A stretch of 64,000 nucleotides of DNA from Pedobacter alluvionis (GCF_003664035.1 NZ_RCCK01000011.1:930001-994000); one strand, 5' to 3'. Counted from the stretch's first letter, positions 8,965 to 16,929 are shown. The notes: generated from the letters alone by a model not told the origin. Numbers and translations are program-made.

Positions 8965-10452
8965 TTATTTGATATAATTGTTTATTAACTTCTTGATTTC
9001 TTCACTTGACGGCCCCGGAGCATTTTTATTGATTATTACACCGTTTTTACCGTAAAGCATATATCTTGGTATTGTGCTTAATGCAATTTGCTTTAAAAAT
9101 TTAGAGTTGTATTGATTTAATATTTGGTAATTATTATATGCTAAACCTTCTATACCAGAAGCCTCTTCCCATTTAAGCCTGTCTTTATCAATTGATAAAT
9201 ATAAAAAGAGAACTGGCTTATTTTCAAACTCCTTTTTCAAACTTAACGATTTTGGCATCGCCTCTCTGCAGGGTGCGCACCAGCTTGCCCAAAAATCTAT
9301 ATACACAACTTTATCTTTTGCCTCATTTAAAACCTGGCGCAGTGTTGTTTCTTTACCATTAACCCCATATAAAACAAGATCTTCAATTGCCTGCATTTTA
9401 TCGTTAATAATTCCTGATAATTTTTGTTTAAGGCTGGCATCTAATTTTAAATCCTTGTAAAGGTTATTAAAATCGGTGTATCGTTTTTTAATTTCAACAG
9501 TCGATTCGTCATACTCCATCATTTTTTCAAGACTTAAATACCTTGCATATTTCAACAAATCGCCTTGCAGAAATTTTGGTGCATAATCATAAGCCTCTTT
9601 AAAATTTATATATTCTTTCGATCTGGAATAGTCTGCTTTCTGAACAATTACTTTTCTTTTTAAAAAAGGAATTAATATTTTATTGCAGTATGGGTTATTT
9701 ATCAGATCGTTATTAATAAACGTTCTGGAGTTCAAGCTATCTGCAACACTTTTTGAGTTTGAAAGATTAAACAATAGGGATAATTTTTCATAATAATCGG
9801 CATTGGTTTTATATTTTAAAAATGTAATTAAGGGTTGAGGATGATCAGCTGAATTACTTATAGTTTTTATCTTATACATGTAATCCTGGTAGAGCATAGC
9901 GCGCAGTTGCGAAAATTCGGCATTTTTAGCAACAAATGCAGGTCTGTTTACCTTAAGCGGATAGGTTTGAAATTTTGAAAATTCGCTGTAGCCTTTTAAG
10001 GCTGGCAATTTTGTATTAATTGAATAAAACAGCCTGCTTAACGAATCTATTTTAAAATTATTGGATTTTCTTAAAGCATCAGCACTAAAAAAATTATCTA
10101 ACTGATGCGGATTAACATTCGCTGCCTGGATTGAAGCCGCGGTTGCGTGAATTTTAACAGTGTCGTTACTGGCAATAAGAACGGTATCGGCATAAGCATC
10201 TTTATGACTAAAGTATGCATACAAATAACCGTTAATTTTTAACCTTAGGGTATCATTTTTTTTATGAGATATGATCTCATTATTTTGCAGGTTATGATAG
10301 TATTGCTCTGTACGGATTAATACCGAATTGTTTGTTTCGTTGTTGATAATGAAAGTAACATTACTTCCCTTTTTCTCTTCCTGAGATTTACAAGCATTAC
10401 TCAATAGCAAAATCAGATTTAAAACGAAAAGCAACTGCTTAGAAAATTTCAT
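8965..10452 (-). CDS. TlpA-like thioredoxin lipoprotein
   Basis: A 495-residue lipoprotein (signal 'LLFVLNLILLLSNACKSQ') with a large N-terminal region of unknown fold (about 25-370) and a C-terminal thioredoxin domain. The redox site is 'FWASWCAPCREAMP', with CAPC at 392-395. The cis-proline region is 'ALSTIPRYMLYG'. Such proteins reduce or isomerise disulfides in the periplasm. It sits between the peptide genes and the C39 exporter, so its likely clients are the Cys-rich peptides. A strong terminator-like hairpin lies between this gene and peptide A, so it may be expressed at a lower level than the peptides. Confidence 0.88.
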   Translation of the reverse strand: MKFSKQLLFVLNLILLLSNACKSQEEKKGSNVTFIINNETNNSVLIRTEQYYHNLQNNEIISHKKNDTLRLKINGYLYAYFSHKDAYADTVLIASNDTVKIHATAASIQAANVNPHQLDNFFSADALRKSNNFKIDSLSRLFYSINTKLPALKGYSEFSKFQTYPLKVNRPAFVAKNAEFSQLRAMLYQDYMYKIKTISNSADHPQPLITFLKYKTNADYYEKLSLLFNLSNSKSVADSLNSRTFINNDLINNPYCNKILIPFLKRKVIVQKADYSRSKEYINFKEAYDYAPKFLQGDLLKYARYLSLEKMMEYDESTVEIKKRYTDFNNLYKDLKLDASLKQKLSGIINDKMQAIEDLVLYGVNGKETTLRQVLNEAKDKVVYIDFWASWCAPCREAMPKSLSLKKEFENKPVLFLYLSIDKDRLKWEEASGIEGLAYNNYQILNQYNSKFLKQIALSTIPRYMLYGKNGVIINKNAPGPSSEEIKKLINNYIK

Positions 10453-10474
10453 GGATTGATTGGTTTAAAATGGA

Positions 10475-10505
10475 AAAAACTGGCCGGAAGAAAAACTTCC
10501 GGCCA
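10475..10505 (-). terminator. Strong hairpin between peptide A and the export genes
   Basis: A perfect 10-bp stem, TGGCCGGAAG / CTTCCGGCCA, with a 5-base loop, followed on the minus strand by GTTTTTT. It begins 9 bases after the peptide A stop. It looks like an intrinsic terminator that would separate high-level peptide mRNA from lower read-through into the TlpA-C39-HlyD genes. Confidence 0.8.
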
Positions 10506-10513
10506 ATCCTTTT

Positions 10514-10732
10514 TTAAAAAGGGCAACTTGCGCAGCAGTATCCTGAAGCGTAACTGCCATCAGAATATGTTGTACCGTCGTTATAAGCACCCTGGGCATC
10601 GCCTACAGAAAAATCTCTGTAAGACCATCCTCTGAAAGAGCCATCACTGTTTCTAATTGCGATTCTACAATCTGCTACTCCACCAACAAGCTGTTTCATT
10701 TCAGCTTTGCTAAGTAAATTCACCTTTTTCAT
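10514..10732 (-). CDS. Double-glycine-leader peptide A (bacteriocin-like precursor)
   Basis: A 72-residue precursor. The leader MKKVNLLSKAEMKQLVGG (18 residues) ends in the Gly-Gly expected for C39 peptidases and shares 14 of 18 residues with the leader of peptide B. The predicted mature part is 54 residues, rich in Gly, Ser, Tyr and Asp, with four Cys: one near its start ('VADC') and three at the end ('GYCCASCPF'). That fits two disulfides. The second of two Met codons (10732) is chosen because it aligns with peptide B and gives the same distance to the shared upstream motif. Start at 10738 would add Met-Asn. Whether it is an antimicrobial, signal or other peptide cannot be told from the sequence. 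Confidence 0.88.
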   Translation of the reverse strand: MKKVNLLSKAEMKQLVGGVADCRIAIRNSDGSFRGWSYRDFSVGDAQGAYNDGTTYSDGSYASGYCCASCPF

Positions 10733-10774
10733 GTTCAAAAGTTTAAATTTGTTTTTTTAAGTTCTTTGTTGCCT

Positions 10775-10800
10775 TTCACGCAAGGCAACTTAAGCGATGC
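10775..10800 (-). promoter_or_regulatory. Conserved upstream element of peptide A
   Basis: On the minus strand this reads GCATCGCTTAAGTTGCC then TTGCGTGAA. Upstream of peptide B (11263-11290) the matching words GCATTTCGCTTA and TGCGTGAA occur at nearly the same distance from the start (42 and 41 bases). The pair may be a shared promoter or 5' leader, or simply a trace of gene duplication. Confidence 0.5.
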
Positions 10801-10823
10801 CAATTACGTTGACATTCGTTTTT

Positions 10824-10853
10824 GGGGCAGTTTCGTTGCAACCGTGCTGCCCC
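10824..10853. other. GGGGCAG/CTGCCCC hairpin between the peptide genes
   Basis: A 7-bp GC-rich inverted repeat with a 16-base loop. On the plus strand it is followed by TTTTT, so it would act as a terminator against antisense transcription. On the minus strand (the coding direction) A residues follow, so it is more likely an mRNA stem-loop or processing site. Confidence 0.5.
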
Positions 10854-10939
10854 TTTTTGTACAAATACTTTCGAAATATCTATTAATGCCATTTACAGGC
10901 AACTAACCATTAATTATCATTCAAAGTCAAACCAGGTGT

Positions 10940-11221
10940 TTAAACCGCCGTTTGATCATCACATAAATAAGTTGACACACACTGCCCGGTACATTGTCCG
11001 CCGCAGGGAGCACTAGCATCCCATGTTGCCGGATCGTATGGTTGTTGGGTTCCCCATACCAGAGACTGGCCAGGATTATTATTTGGATAATAATAGCCAG
11101 CAATACATACTGCGTGCTAAAAAGTTCCATTAGATGCATTGCACATTTCACCACCTCCTGGTACACCGCCACCCAATACATTTTTCATCTCAGCTTTGCT
11201 GAGTAAGTTTAGTTTCTTCAT
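10940..11221 (-). pseudogene. Double-glycine-leader peptide B, interrupted by an in-frame TAG
   Basis: The ATG at 11221 begins a leader MKKLNLLSKAEMKNVLGG, nearly the same as that of peptide A. The frame then encodes 'GVPGGGEMCNASNGTF' and meets TAG at 11117-11119. Beyond it the same frame stays open for 58 more codons to a TAA at 10940-10942. These encode a Cys-, Gly- and Tyr-rich stretch with 'AVCIAGYYYPNNN', 'APCGGQCTGQC' and 'YLCDDQTAV', just what a peptide tail would look like. So either the gene has taken a single nonsense change (TGG or CAG to TAG), the stop is read through, or the real product is a 16-residue mature peptide. With read-through the mature part has six Cys. Confidence 0.75.
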
Positions 11222-11262
11222 TTTAAGGACAGTTTAGTTTTGTTGTTTTAGACTTATAAATC

Positions 11263-11290
11263 TTCACGCAGACTTACATAAGCGAAATGC
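11263..11290 (-). promoter_or_regulatory. Conserved upstream element of peptide B
   Basis: Minus-strand words GCATTTCGCTTA and TGCGTGAA match those upstream of peptide A (10775-10800). They lie 41 bases before the ATG. Confidence 0.5.
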
Positions 11291-11391
11291 ATTTAATAAC
11301 TGCATTCTGGTTATCAAACAGCTTTACTGCAGTTCTGCTGTCTGTTTTGCAAAAGTTTATATAATTAAAAATTCAGTTGTTTTTAAAACAA

Positions 11392-12978
11392 TTACGAAAG
11401 CAAATACTTAATATCTTCTAATCTGTAGGGATCGGGCAGCTTATATCCATTAATTAAGATGGTTGGTGTAAAGGCAATTTCTGCCATCTTACACCAGGCC
11501 TTGTGTTTTTCTGTTACGCCTGCTACCTCATCATTTATCTCAACAGGATATTGATCTGCCCAGTTTTCGTATTTTTTATTGGTTTGATTGTACCATGCAT
11601 TTAAAGCTTTTTCTGTTTGCTGCTGATCATTCTTCAAACTCAGGGCTGTTATATGTCTGGCCATTTTAGTCCCCGAATCATGATCATGATCTGCAGTACT
11701 AAAAATAACTTTTAAATGAATGTCTTCTCGGTTTTGTAACCACTCTTCTATCGTTTTGTGTGCTTTGCTACATGGTCCACAAAATGGATTACTAACCATT
11801 GTGATCACAGTTTCTGCTTCGGCATTTCCTATTAAAATAGGCAAAAGCTCATCACTTACAGCATAACGCGGCTGGTTGGTTAAAGCCTGTTTAAACAAAT
11901 CGTTATTGTATTTAAACTTTTTAAGCTGGTATTGTACGGGCTTTAATTGGGCAGATGCTAAAAAAACGGGTTTAAGAAATGACCATATCACAATTGGTGA
12001 AAGGAAACAGATTATTAAAAGCGCAAGATTAAAAAATGAAAAAGCGATGTTTAAAGTTAAATGGCCTGAATTAAGATTTGTTAAAAGCTCGAGCCAAAGC
12101 AATGCCTGCACAGCACAACAAAGTACACACCAGTTTTTACTTTTATACTGATAGGAAATTGAATAAACAGTATAAGGAATTGCCAATACATTAAGCCAGG
12201 CTAAAACGACAATGCTGATAGGATTTACCAATAGCAATAAAAACGAACCCGCAAAATAAAAAAAGCCCACCTCGCTCCAGCTTAACCATGAGTTAACTTT
12301 TGCCGCATCGGATTTCAAAATGGTGTTGCAGTTATTTTTTCCGCCAAGGCTGCAAAGATTCTGGATAAATGGATTATTGGAGTTTATACTCTGCACCAAC
12401 AACAGCGTACTAATGGTCAAACCAGCCAGTTTAATCAGCAACAAAATGGCCTGCGACCAAACAGCTGATTGCTGATAGAGGATGAGGCCAAGAATTCCTA
12501 AAAAAAGGATCAGACCTACAGGTAAAGCAAGATCCTGCAAAAAGAACCTGAATTTGTTTTGGATGTAGTCTTTTTCTCCACTGTTTTCGGAAAGTTCGGC
12601 ATGCAGCGCAATACCATCCCAGCGATTTAAAAATTCAGGCTCAGGCATATTCGCTTCCTTATTTTCTTCATCAGAAAAACGAACAGTACCATTTTCAATC
12701 TGCTTTATTAAAACGAAACGCCCACCTTTTTCAGAAAAATGAGCCACAAAAGGGAATAACAGATCGTTTACATCATAATCTTCCCTTAATATTCGGTAAG
12801 CCTGATTTTCGATATTCCAGCTTGTTAAACAATCACTTAAAGCTGACAAACTTGGATTATCAGGATGATCTGACAGGCAAGTTTCGACGGTTTTTTGAGT
12901 TACATTTGCCCTTAAGCTTTTAATTAAGGAAAAAATAACGCTGTCTAAATTTGATCTGAAATGATTAAGCAATTTCAT
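11392..12978 (-). CDS. C39-like / VKOR / thioredoxin fusion (disulfide-forming membrane protein)
   Basis: About 528 residues from the ATG at 12978, or 540 from 13014. The N-terminal 120 residues ('CLSDHPDNPSLSALSDCL', 'FVAHFSEKGGRFVLI') resemble a C39-type peptidase fold without the usual catalytic Cys motif. The middle is a multi-pass VKOR domain with paired Cys in 'NLCSLGGKNNCNTIL' and 'NWCVLCC'. The C-terminus is a DsbA-like thioredoxin domain with 'NPFCGPCSKAH' and a cis-Pro region 'AFTPTILINGY'. Together they can make disulfides and pass electrons to quinone. It lies just upstream of the Cys-rich peptides, so it probably oxidises them. The inactive C39-like domain may bind leader peptides (inference). 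Confidence 0.88.
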   Translation of the reverse strand: MKLLNHFRSNLDSVIFSLIKSLRANVTQKTVETCLSDHPDNPSLSALSDCLTSWNIENQAYRILREDYDVNDLLFPFVAHFSEKGGRFVLIKQIENGTVRFSDEENKEANMPEPEFLNRWDGIALHAELSENSGEKDYIQNKFRFFLQDLALPVGLILFLGILGLILYQQSAVWSQAILLLIKLAGLTISTLLLVQSINSNNPFIQNLCSLGGKNNCNTILKSDAAKVNSWLSWSEVGFFYFAGSFLLLLVNPISIVVLAWLNVLAIPYTVYSISYQYKSKNWCVLCCAVQALLWLELLTNLNSGHLTLNIAFSFFNLALLIICFLSPIVIWSFLKPVFLASAQLKPVQYQLKKFKYNNDLFKQALTNQPRYAVSDELLPILIGNAEAETVITMVSNPFCGPCSKAHKTIEEWLQNREDIHLKVIFSTADHDHDSGTKMARHITALSLKNDQQQTEKALNAWYNQTNKKYENWADQYPVEINDEVAGVTEKHKAWCKMAEIAFTPTILINGYKLPDPYRLEDIKYLLS

Positions 12979-13000
12979 GAGACGATAACATATTATATAG

Positions 13001-13110
13001 CAATGTAAATACATTTATCAAAAAAAACAATACTTAATCATATTTTTTTTATAAAAAATCTATAATCATACTAAAAAATAAGTATACACAAAATGTATTA
13101 TAAATACACA
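13001..13110. promoter_or_regulatory. AT-rich spacer with inverted repeats upstream of the VKOR gene
   Basis: The spacer between the VKOR gene and crtZ is very AT-rich. It holds ATGTA-aa-TACAT near 13003-13014 and TGTAT-tataa-ATACA near 13095-13109, both small inverted repeats of the same TGTA/TACA type. They could be operators for the peptide locus. No strict -33/-7 promoter was identified. Confidence 0.3.
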
Positions 13111-13212
13111 AATACCTGATCATTTCATAAATACATAAATAAAAGGAATAGTGCTAAAATAAGATGATGAGATCTATTTATCAAACAACTTTGGGGTTAA
13201 TATTGAATAGAT

Positions 13213-13695
13213 TTAGTTTTTTAATAAACTCTTTCTCAAAAACAACAATCCAAAAGCCTTCCCTTTTTCCTTCCCCCTGTTTTTATGATGGATTTTATGC
13301 GCCTTCCGGACAGCCTGCAAATAAGCATTATTACTTTTAAAGGTTTTAAAACGACGGTGCACAAACCAATCGTGCACTACAAAATAAATCATCCCATACA
13401 AAGTAATGCCTAAACCCACAAAAAACCGGTAGCCAAAGCCCTCCCGATCGGCGTACATTAAATACAAGGATACTCCGGCAAATAACACCGCAAACAGATC
13501 GTTCCATTCAAAAAATGATTTTGCCTTTTGATGATGGCTTTTATGCATAAACCATAGTGGCCCATGGAATAAATACTTGTGTATAAACCACGACAGACAC
13601 TCCATGAAAATAATGGTAAATAGCACTATAAGGATATTGATGAATACAGACAAATTTTCTAAATGATTGGTTTGTAAAGATATATAAACAGTCAA
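13213..13695 (-). CDS. crtZ: Beta-carotene hydroxylase, CrtZ type
   Basis: A 160-residue integral membrane di-iron hydroxylase that adds 3-hydroxyl groups to beta-ionone rings, making zeaxanthin-type xanthophylls. The His clusters are 'HKYLFHGPLWFMHKSHH' (about 39-55), 'HDWFVHRRF' (about 108-116) and 'HKIHH' (about 133-137). Four hydrophobic segments surround them. Length matches CrtZ. It is divergent from the TetR gene across 124 bases. It lies 11 kb from crtI with the peptide-export locus between, and no lycopene cyclase is present in the window. Confidence 0.93.
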   Translation of the reverse strand: MTVYISLQTNHLENLSVFINILIVLFTIIFMECLSWFIHKYLFHGPLWFMHKSHHQKAKSFFEWNDLFAVLFAGVSLYLMYADREGFGYRFFVGLGITLYGMIYFVVHDWFVHRRFKTFKSNNAYLQAVRKAHKIHHKNRGKEKGKAFGLLFLRKSLLKN

Positions 13696-13775
13696 AGATG
13701 CAAAATTATGTCATAAAACTGTAAGCTTAATGCCGTTTTTAAAAACATTTCATGACAAATCATTTTTTAGCACTA

Positions 13776-13806
13776 TTTTTGACTAAAATATTAAAAAAGT
13801 CAGAAA
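13776..13806. promoter_or_regulatory. Candidate TetR operator
   Basis: An inverted repeat, TTTTTGACT at 13776-13784 and AGTCAGAAA at 13798-13806 (8 of 9 positions pair, 13-base spacer), ends 13 bases before the TetR start codon. Its place fits autoregulation. Confidence 0.4.
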
Positions 13807-13819
13807 GTAGAAAAGTAAA

Positions 13820-14431
13820 ATGATTGTAGCCGATAAAAAGAGAGAGCAAATTATTGATGGTGCTATAAAACGCTTTATCCATTTTGGTATTGGTAAAACC
13901 ACGATGAATGATATTGCCGAAGATCTATCCGTATCCAAACCATCTCTTTATTATTATTTTCCGGATAAAAAGCATTTAATCGTGGGAGTGATTGAAAGAG
14001 TCTTTAACGATTTCTTTGAATTGATTAAGAAGAAATACAACCCTGATTTACCTGTCCAGGAAATTCTTTTTAACACCATTGATGTGCGGAACACATTTTT
14101 CCAAAAATATTACATGCTCCGCATTACAGAGGGCATTCCGGATTTATTGAACGATGAGGTGATTAAAGGCAAACTGCATTCACTAAAAGAATCGGAAAAG
14201 GAATTTTTCGCAGAGATTTTTAGCCAGGCTAAATCAAAAGGAGAAATTGAGCATGATGACACAGCGCATGTTGCCGAATTATACCTGGAAAGTTTGATGG
14301 GCCTTTGTACCATGTGTATTATGGAAACCGGCAAGGATCTTTTCCCAGAAAAAAAAGCATTAAATAAAATGACGTTAAAGCAAAAAAACCTGACAACCAT
14401 ATTTATAAGAGGTTTAAGGTGTGTAGACTAA
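13820..14431 (+). CDS. TetR-family transcriptional regulator
   Basis: A 203-residue one-domain repressor. The N-terminal helix-turn-helix is at about 10-55 ('GIGKTTMNDIAEDLSVSKPSLYYYFPDKKHL'). The rest is the all-helical ligand and dimer domain. It is the first gene in a row with a TolC, an adaptor and an RND pump (87 bases before the TolC gene), so it probably represses that pump until a toxic ligand binds. It may also affect the divergent crtZ. The ligand is unknown. Confidence 0.93.
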   Translation: MIVADKKREQIIDGAIKRFIHFGIGKTTMNDIAEDLSVSKPSLYYYFPDKKHLIVGVIERVFNDFFELIKKKYNPDLPVQEILFNTIDVRNTFFQKYYMLRITEGIPDLLNDEVIKGKLHSLKESEKEFFAEIFSQAKSKGEIEHDDTAHVAELYLESLMGLCTMCIMETGKDLFPEKKALNKMTLKQKNLTTIFIRGLRCVD

Positions 14432-14518
14432 AAGCGTGACGTTAGCATCAATAAACAGCCTAAAATTAACAAGGCTGAAAAAACAGAGAAGAACCCAAAA
14501 ACAAAAAAACAATACATT

Positions 14519-15859
14519 ATGCTTAGAGTAAAAATGGTAAAATTAATGCTCATACTTATTATCGGCTCGGCTTTACCGCAGCTGGTAGTTGCTCAGCAGC
14601 AAGTTACCTTAAAAGATGCGCTCACCTTTGCGCTCCAAAACAATAACAGAGTTCGGAAAGCGAAACTGGACATTGAGGGAGGAAGATACAAGGTTGAGGA
14701 AGTAAGGGCACAGGCCCTGCCTCAAATAACAGGAAATGTTGGCTTAACCTATAATCCTATTATTGGCCAATTGGTTGCTAATTTCGGCGGACAGACACAG
14801 GCGATCAAATTAGGTCAGAACTGGAATTCGACCGCTGGCGTTCAACTTTCGCAGCAATTGTTTAACCAGCAGGTTTTTACCGGTCTGCAGGCTGCACGTT
14901 CAAGCGAGGAATATTATAATCTTAATTCGCAATTAACCGAAGAACAGATTATCGAACTGGTGGCCAACAATTATTACCAGGTTTTGGTAAACAGGCAACA
15001 GCTCAACGTAATCGATACCAACATTAAAAATGTTAACATTGTAGAGAAAATTGTTTCAAACCAGTATAAAAACGGTTTGGCAAGAAAAATTGATGTAGAC
15101 AGGATTAATGTTAATTTAACCAACCTGAACACCCAACGCGAGCAGGTAATCAATGCAATTACCCAACTGGAAAACCAATTGAAATTTTCGATGGGAATGC
15201 CGGTGGCAACGCAGATTAATCTTCCTGCTACCGAGTTAACTGAAGTAACAACTTTACCTGTATTTACAGACTCTATAGATCTGGCAAACAGAACTGAGGT
15301 TAAACTTTTAAACAACCAGGATAAACTCTTATCGCTCCAGAGAAAAGCTTACGTTGCCGAATACTATCCTTCGCTGGCTTTAACCGGAAACTATACCTAT
15401 TCAAGTCAAAGTGATAGTTTCGATTTCTTAAAATCGAATGCAGCTGCAATTGGATACGGGGCATCAGCGGTTGGTTTAACCTTAAGAGTACCGATTTTTA
15501 ATGGCTTTTTAACCCGTTCAAAAATCCGCCAGGCAGATGTTGATATAAAAAAGGCCAAAGAAGACAGAAGAGAATCTGTAAATGCCTTGAACCTGGCTTA
15601 CGAAAATGCTAAAATCCAATTAAAGAACAATATAAACACGATTAAAGCACAGCGTAAAAATGCCGATTTAGCTCAGGAAATTTACAAAAGCACACAAAAC
15701 AATTATAACAACGGCTTAGCTTCTTTAACTGATTTACTGGATACTGAAAATGCACTTACCTCGGCACAAAACAGCTATACACAGGCTTTATTAAATTACA
15801 AAATAGCCGAAATACAATTAATCAAATCAAACGGAAATATTAAATCGCTAGTACAATAG
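14519..15859 (+). CDS. TolC-family outer-membrane efflux protein
   Basis: 446 residues with a signal peptide ending near 'QLVVAQQ' (about 25). It has the two similar halves of the TolC fold, each starting with a 'ALQNNNRVRKAKLDIEG' or 'DLANRTEVKLLNNQDKLL' motif, and long helices. The C-terminal 'YNNGLASLTDLLDTENALTSA' is typical of the family. It starts an operon with the adaptor gene 2 bases downstream. It should form the outer-membrane exit duct of the RND pump. Confidence 0.95.
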   Translation: MLRVKMVKLMLILIIGSALPQLVVAQQQVTLKDALTFALQNNNRVRKAKLDIEGGRYKVEEVRAQALPQITGNVGLTYNPIIGQLVANFGGQTQAIKLGQNWNSTAGVQLSQQLFNQQVFTGLQAARSSEEYYNLNSQLTEEQIIELVANNYYQVLVNRQQLNVIDTNIKNVNIVEKIVSNQYKNGLARKIDVDRINVNLTNLNTQREQVINAITQLENQLKFSMGMPVATQINLPATELTEVTTLPVFTDSIDLANRTEVKLLNNQDKLLSLQRKAYVAEYYPSLALTGNYTYSSQSDSFDFLKSNAAAIGYGASAVGLTLRVPIFNGFLTRSKIRQADVDIKKAKEDRRESVNALNLAYENAKIQLKNNINTIKAQRKNADLAQEIYKSTQNNYNNGLASLTDLLDTENALTSAQNSYTQALLNYKIAEIQLIKSNGNIKSLVQ

Positions 15860-15861
15860 AA

Positions 15862-16929
15862 ATGAAAAGAGTAATTACCATAATCATCGTAGTTGTTGTT
15901 GCCCTTGGTGCAATAGCTTATGTTTTAAGCAACAATAAAAAGAAGAACGAAGAAAAAACTGCTTTCATTGCTAAAGGCGGTGGTGCGGTTGCCGTTCGTG
16001 TTGCTCAGGTAGAGCGTAAAGCTGTAAATTTAGATTTTAGTGCAAACGGAACCTTTATCCCTAAACAAGAACTTAACTTTTTATCAGAAAATGCTGGTCG
16101 TGTTAAGGCTATTTATGTAGATGAAGGCGACCGCGTAAGCAAGGGGCAGGTTTTGGCCCGCGTTGATGCTGAAATCATCAATACAGATAGGGAAACTGCT
16201 GAAGCGAACTACCAGAATGCAGTAAGAGATGAGGCCAGATACCAAAGCTCGTTCTCAACTGGCGGCGTTACACAACAACAGTTAGATCAGGCTAAATTGG
16301 CCACGAGAAATGCAAAATTGCGTTTACAGGCTTCGCAAAGAAGACTAAGTGATGCAAACATTAAATCGCCAATTAACGGCATTGTAAACAAAAGATACAT
16401 CGAAGTTGGTGCTTTTGTAAACACACAGGGTACACAATTATTCGAATTGGTTGATGTTTCCAAATTAAAGCTGAAAGTAAATGTTAACGAATCGCAGGTT
16501 GCCAACCTTAAAATCGGCGATCAGATCGAGATCAAATCTTCGGTTTTCCCAACAGATAACTTCTCCGGAAAGGTAACTTTCATTGCTGCTAAAGCTGATG
16601 CAACTTTAAATTTCCCTATTGAAATTGAAGTAGAGAACAGCCACAAAAACACTTTAAAAGCCGGTATGTACGGAACTGCAATATTTAAGTTTCCTAAACA
16701 AGCGCCTAGCATCCTTATTCCACGCACCTCATTTGTAGGTAGTGTAAGCAGCAATCAGGTTTTCGTATTGGATAAAGCCAACAATACTGCTAAAACCCGT
16801 AATGTTGTAGCAGGCCGTATTTTAGGAGATAATGTTGAGATTCTTGATGGCTTAAAAGAAGGTGAGACCGTAATTATCAGCGGTCAGATTAATTTAGCTG
16901 AAGGTACTGCAGTAAGTATCGTAAAATAA
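15862..16929 (+). CDS. RND efflux periplasmic adaptor subunit
   Basis: A 355-residue membrane-fusion protein with an N-terminal membrane anchor (about 4-24), a lipoyl half-motif 'GRVKAIYVDEGDRVSKGQVL' (about 75-95), a short helical hairpin (about 105-160), the second half 'IKSPINGIVNKRYIEVG', a beta-barrel domain and a membrane-proximal domain ending 'GLKEGETVIISGQINL'. It lies between the TolC and RND genes, 2 bases after the first and 64 before the second. Confidence 0.95.
   Translation: MKRVITIIIVVVVALGAIAYVLSNNKKKNEEKTAFIAKGGGAVAVRVAQVERKAVNLDFSANGTFIPKQELNFLSENAGRVKAIYVDEGDRVSKGQVLARVDAEIINTDRETAEANYQNAVRDEARYQSSFSTGGVTQQQLDQAKLATRNAKLRLQASQRRLSDANIKSPINGIVNKRYIEVGAFVNTQGTQLFELVDVSKLKLKVNVNESQVANLKIGDQIEIKSSVFPTDNFSGKVTFIAAKADATLNFPIEIEVENSHKNTLKAGMYGTAIFKFPKQAPSILIPRTSFVGSVSSNQVFVLDKANNTAKTRNVVAGRILGDNVEILDGLKEGETVIISGQINLAEGTAVSIVK

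Noticed and set aside
10514..10732. Peptide A as a pediocin-like (class IIa) bacteriocin
   Set aside because: The YGNG-type motif is not present, and its four Cys are placed differently.
10824..10853. The hairpin between the peptide genes as a terminator for peptide B
   Set aside because: In the coding direction it is followed by A, not T. Only the opposite strand has the T-tract.
10927..11181. An 84-residue minus-strand ORF over peptide B
   Set aside because: It is in a different frame from the GG leader and has no leader or start fit. The leader frame is the meaningful one.
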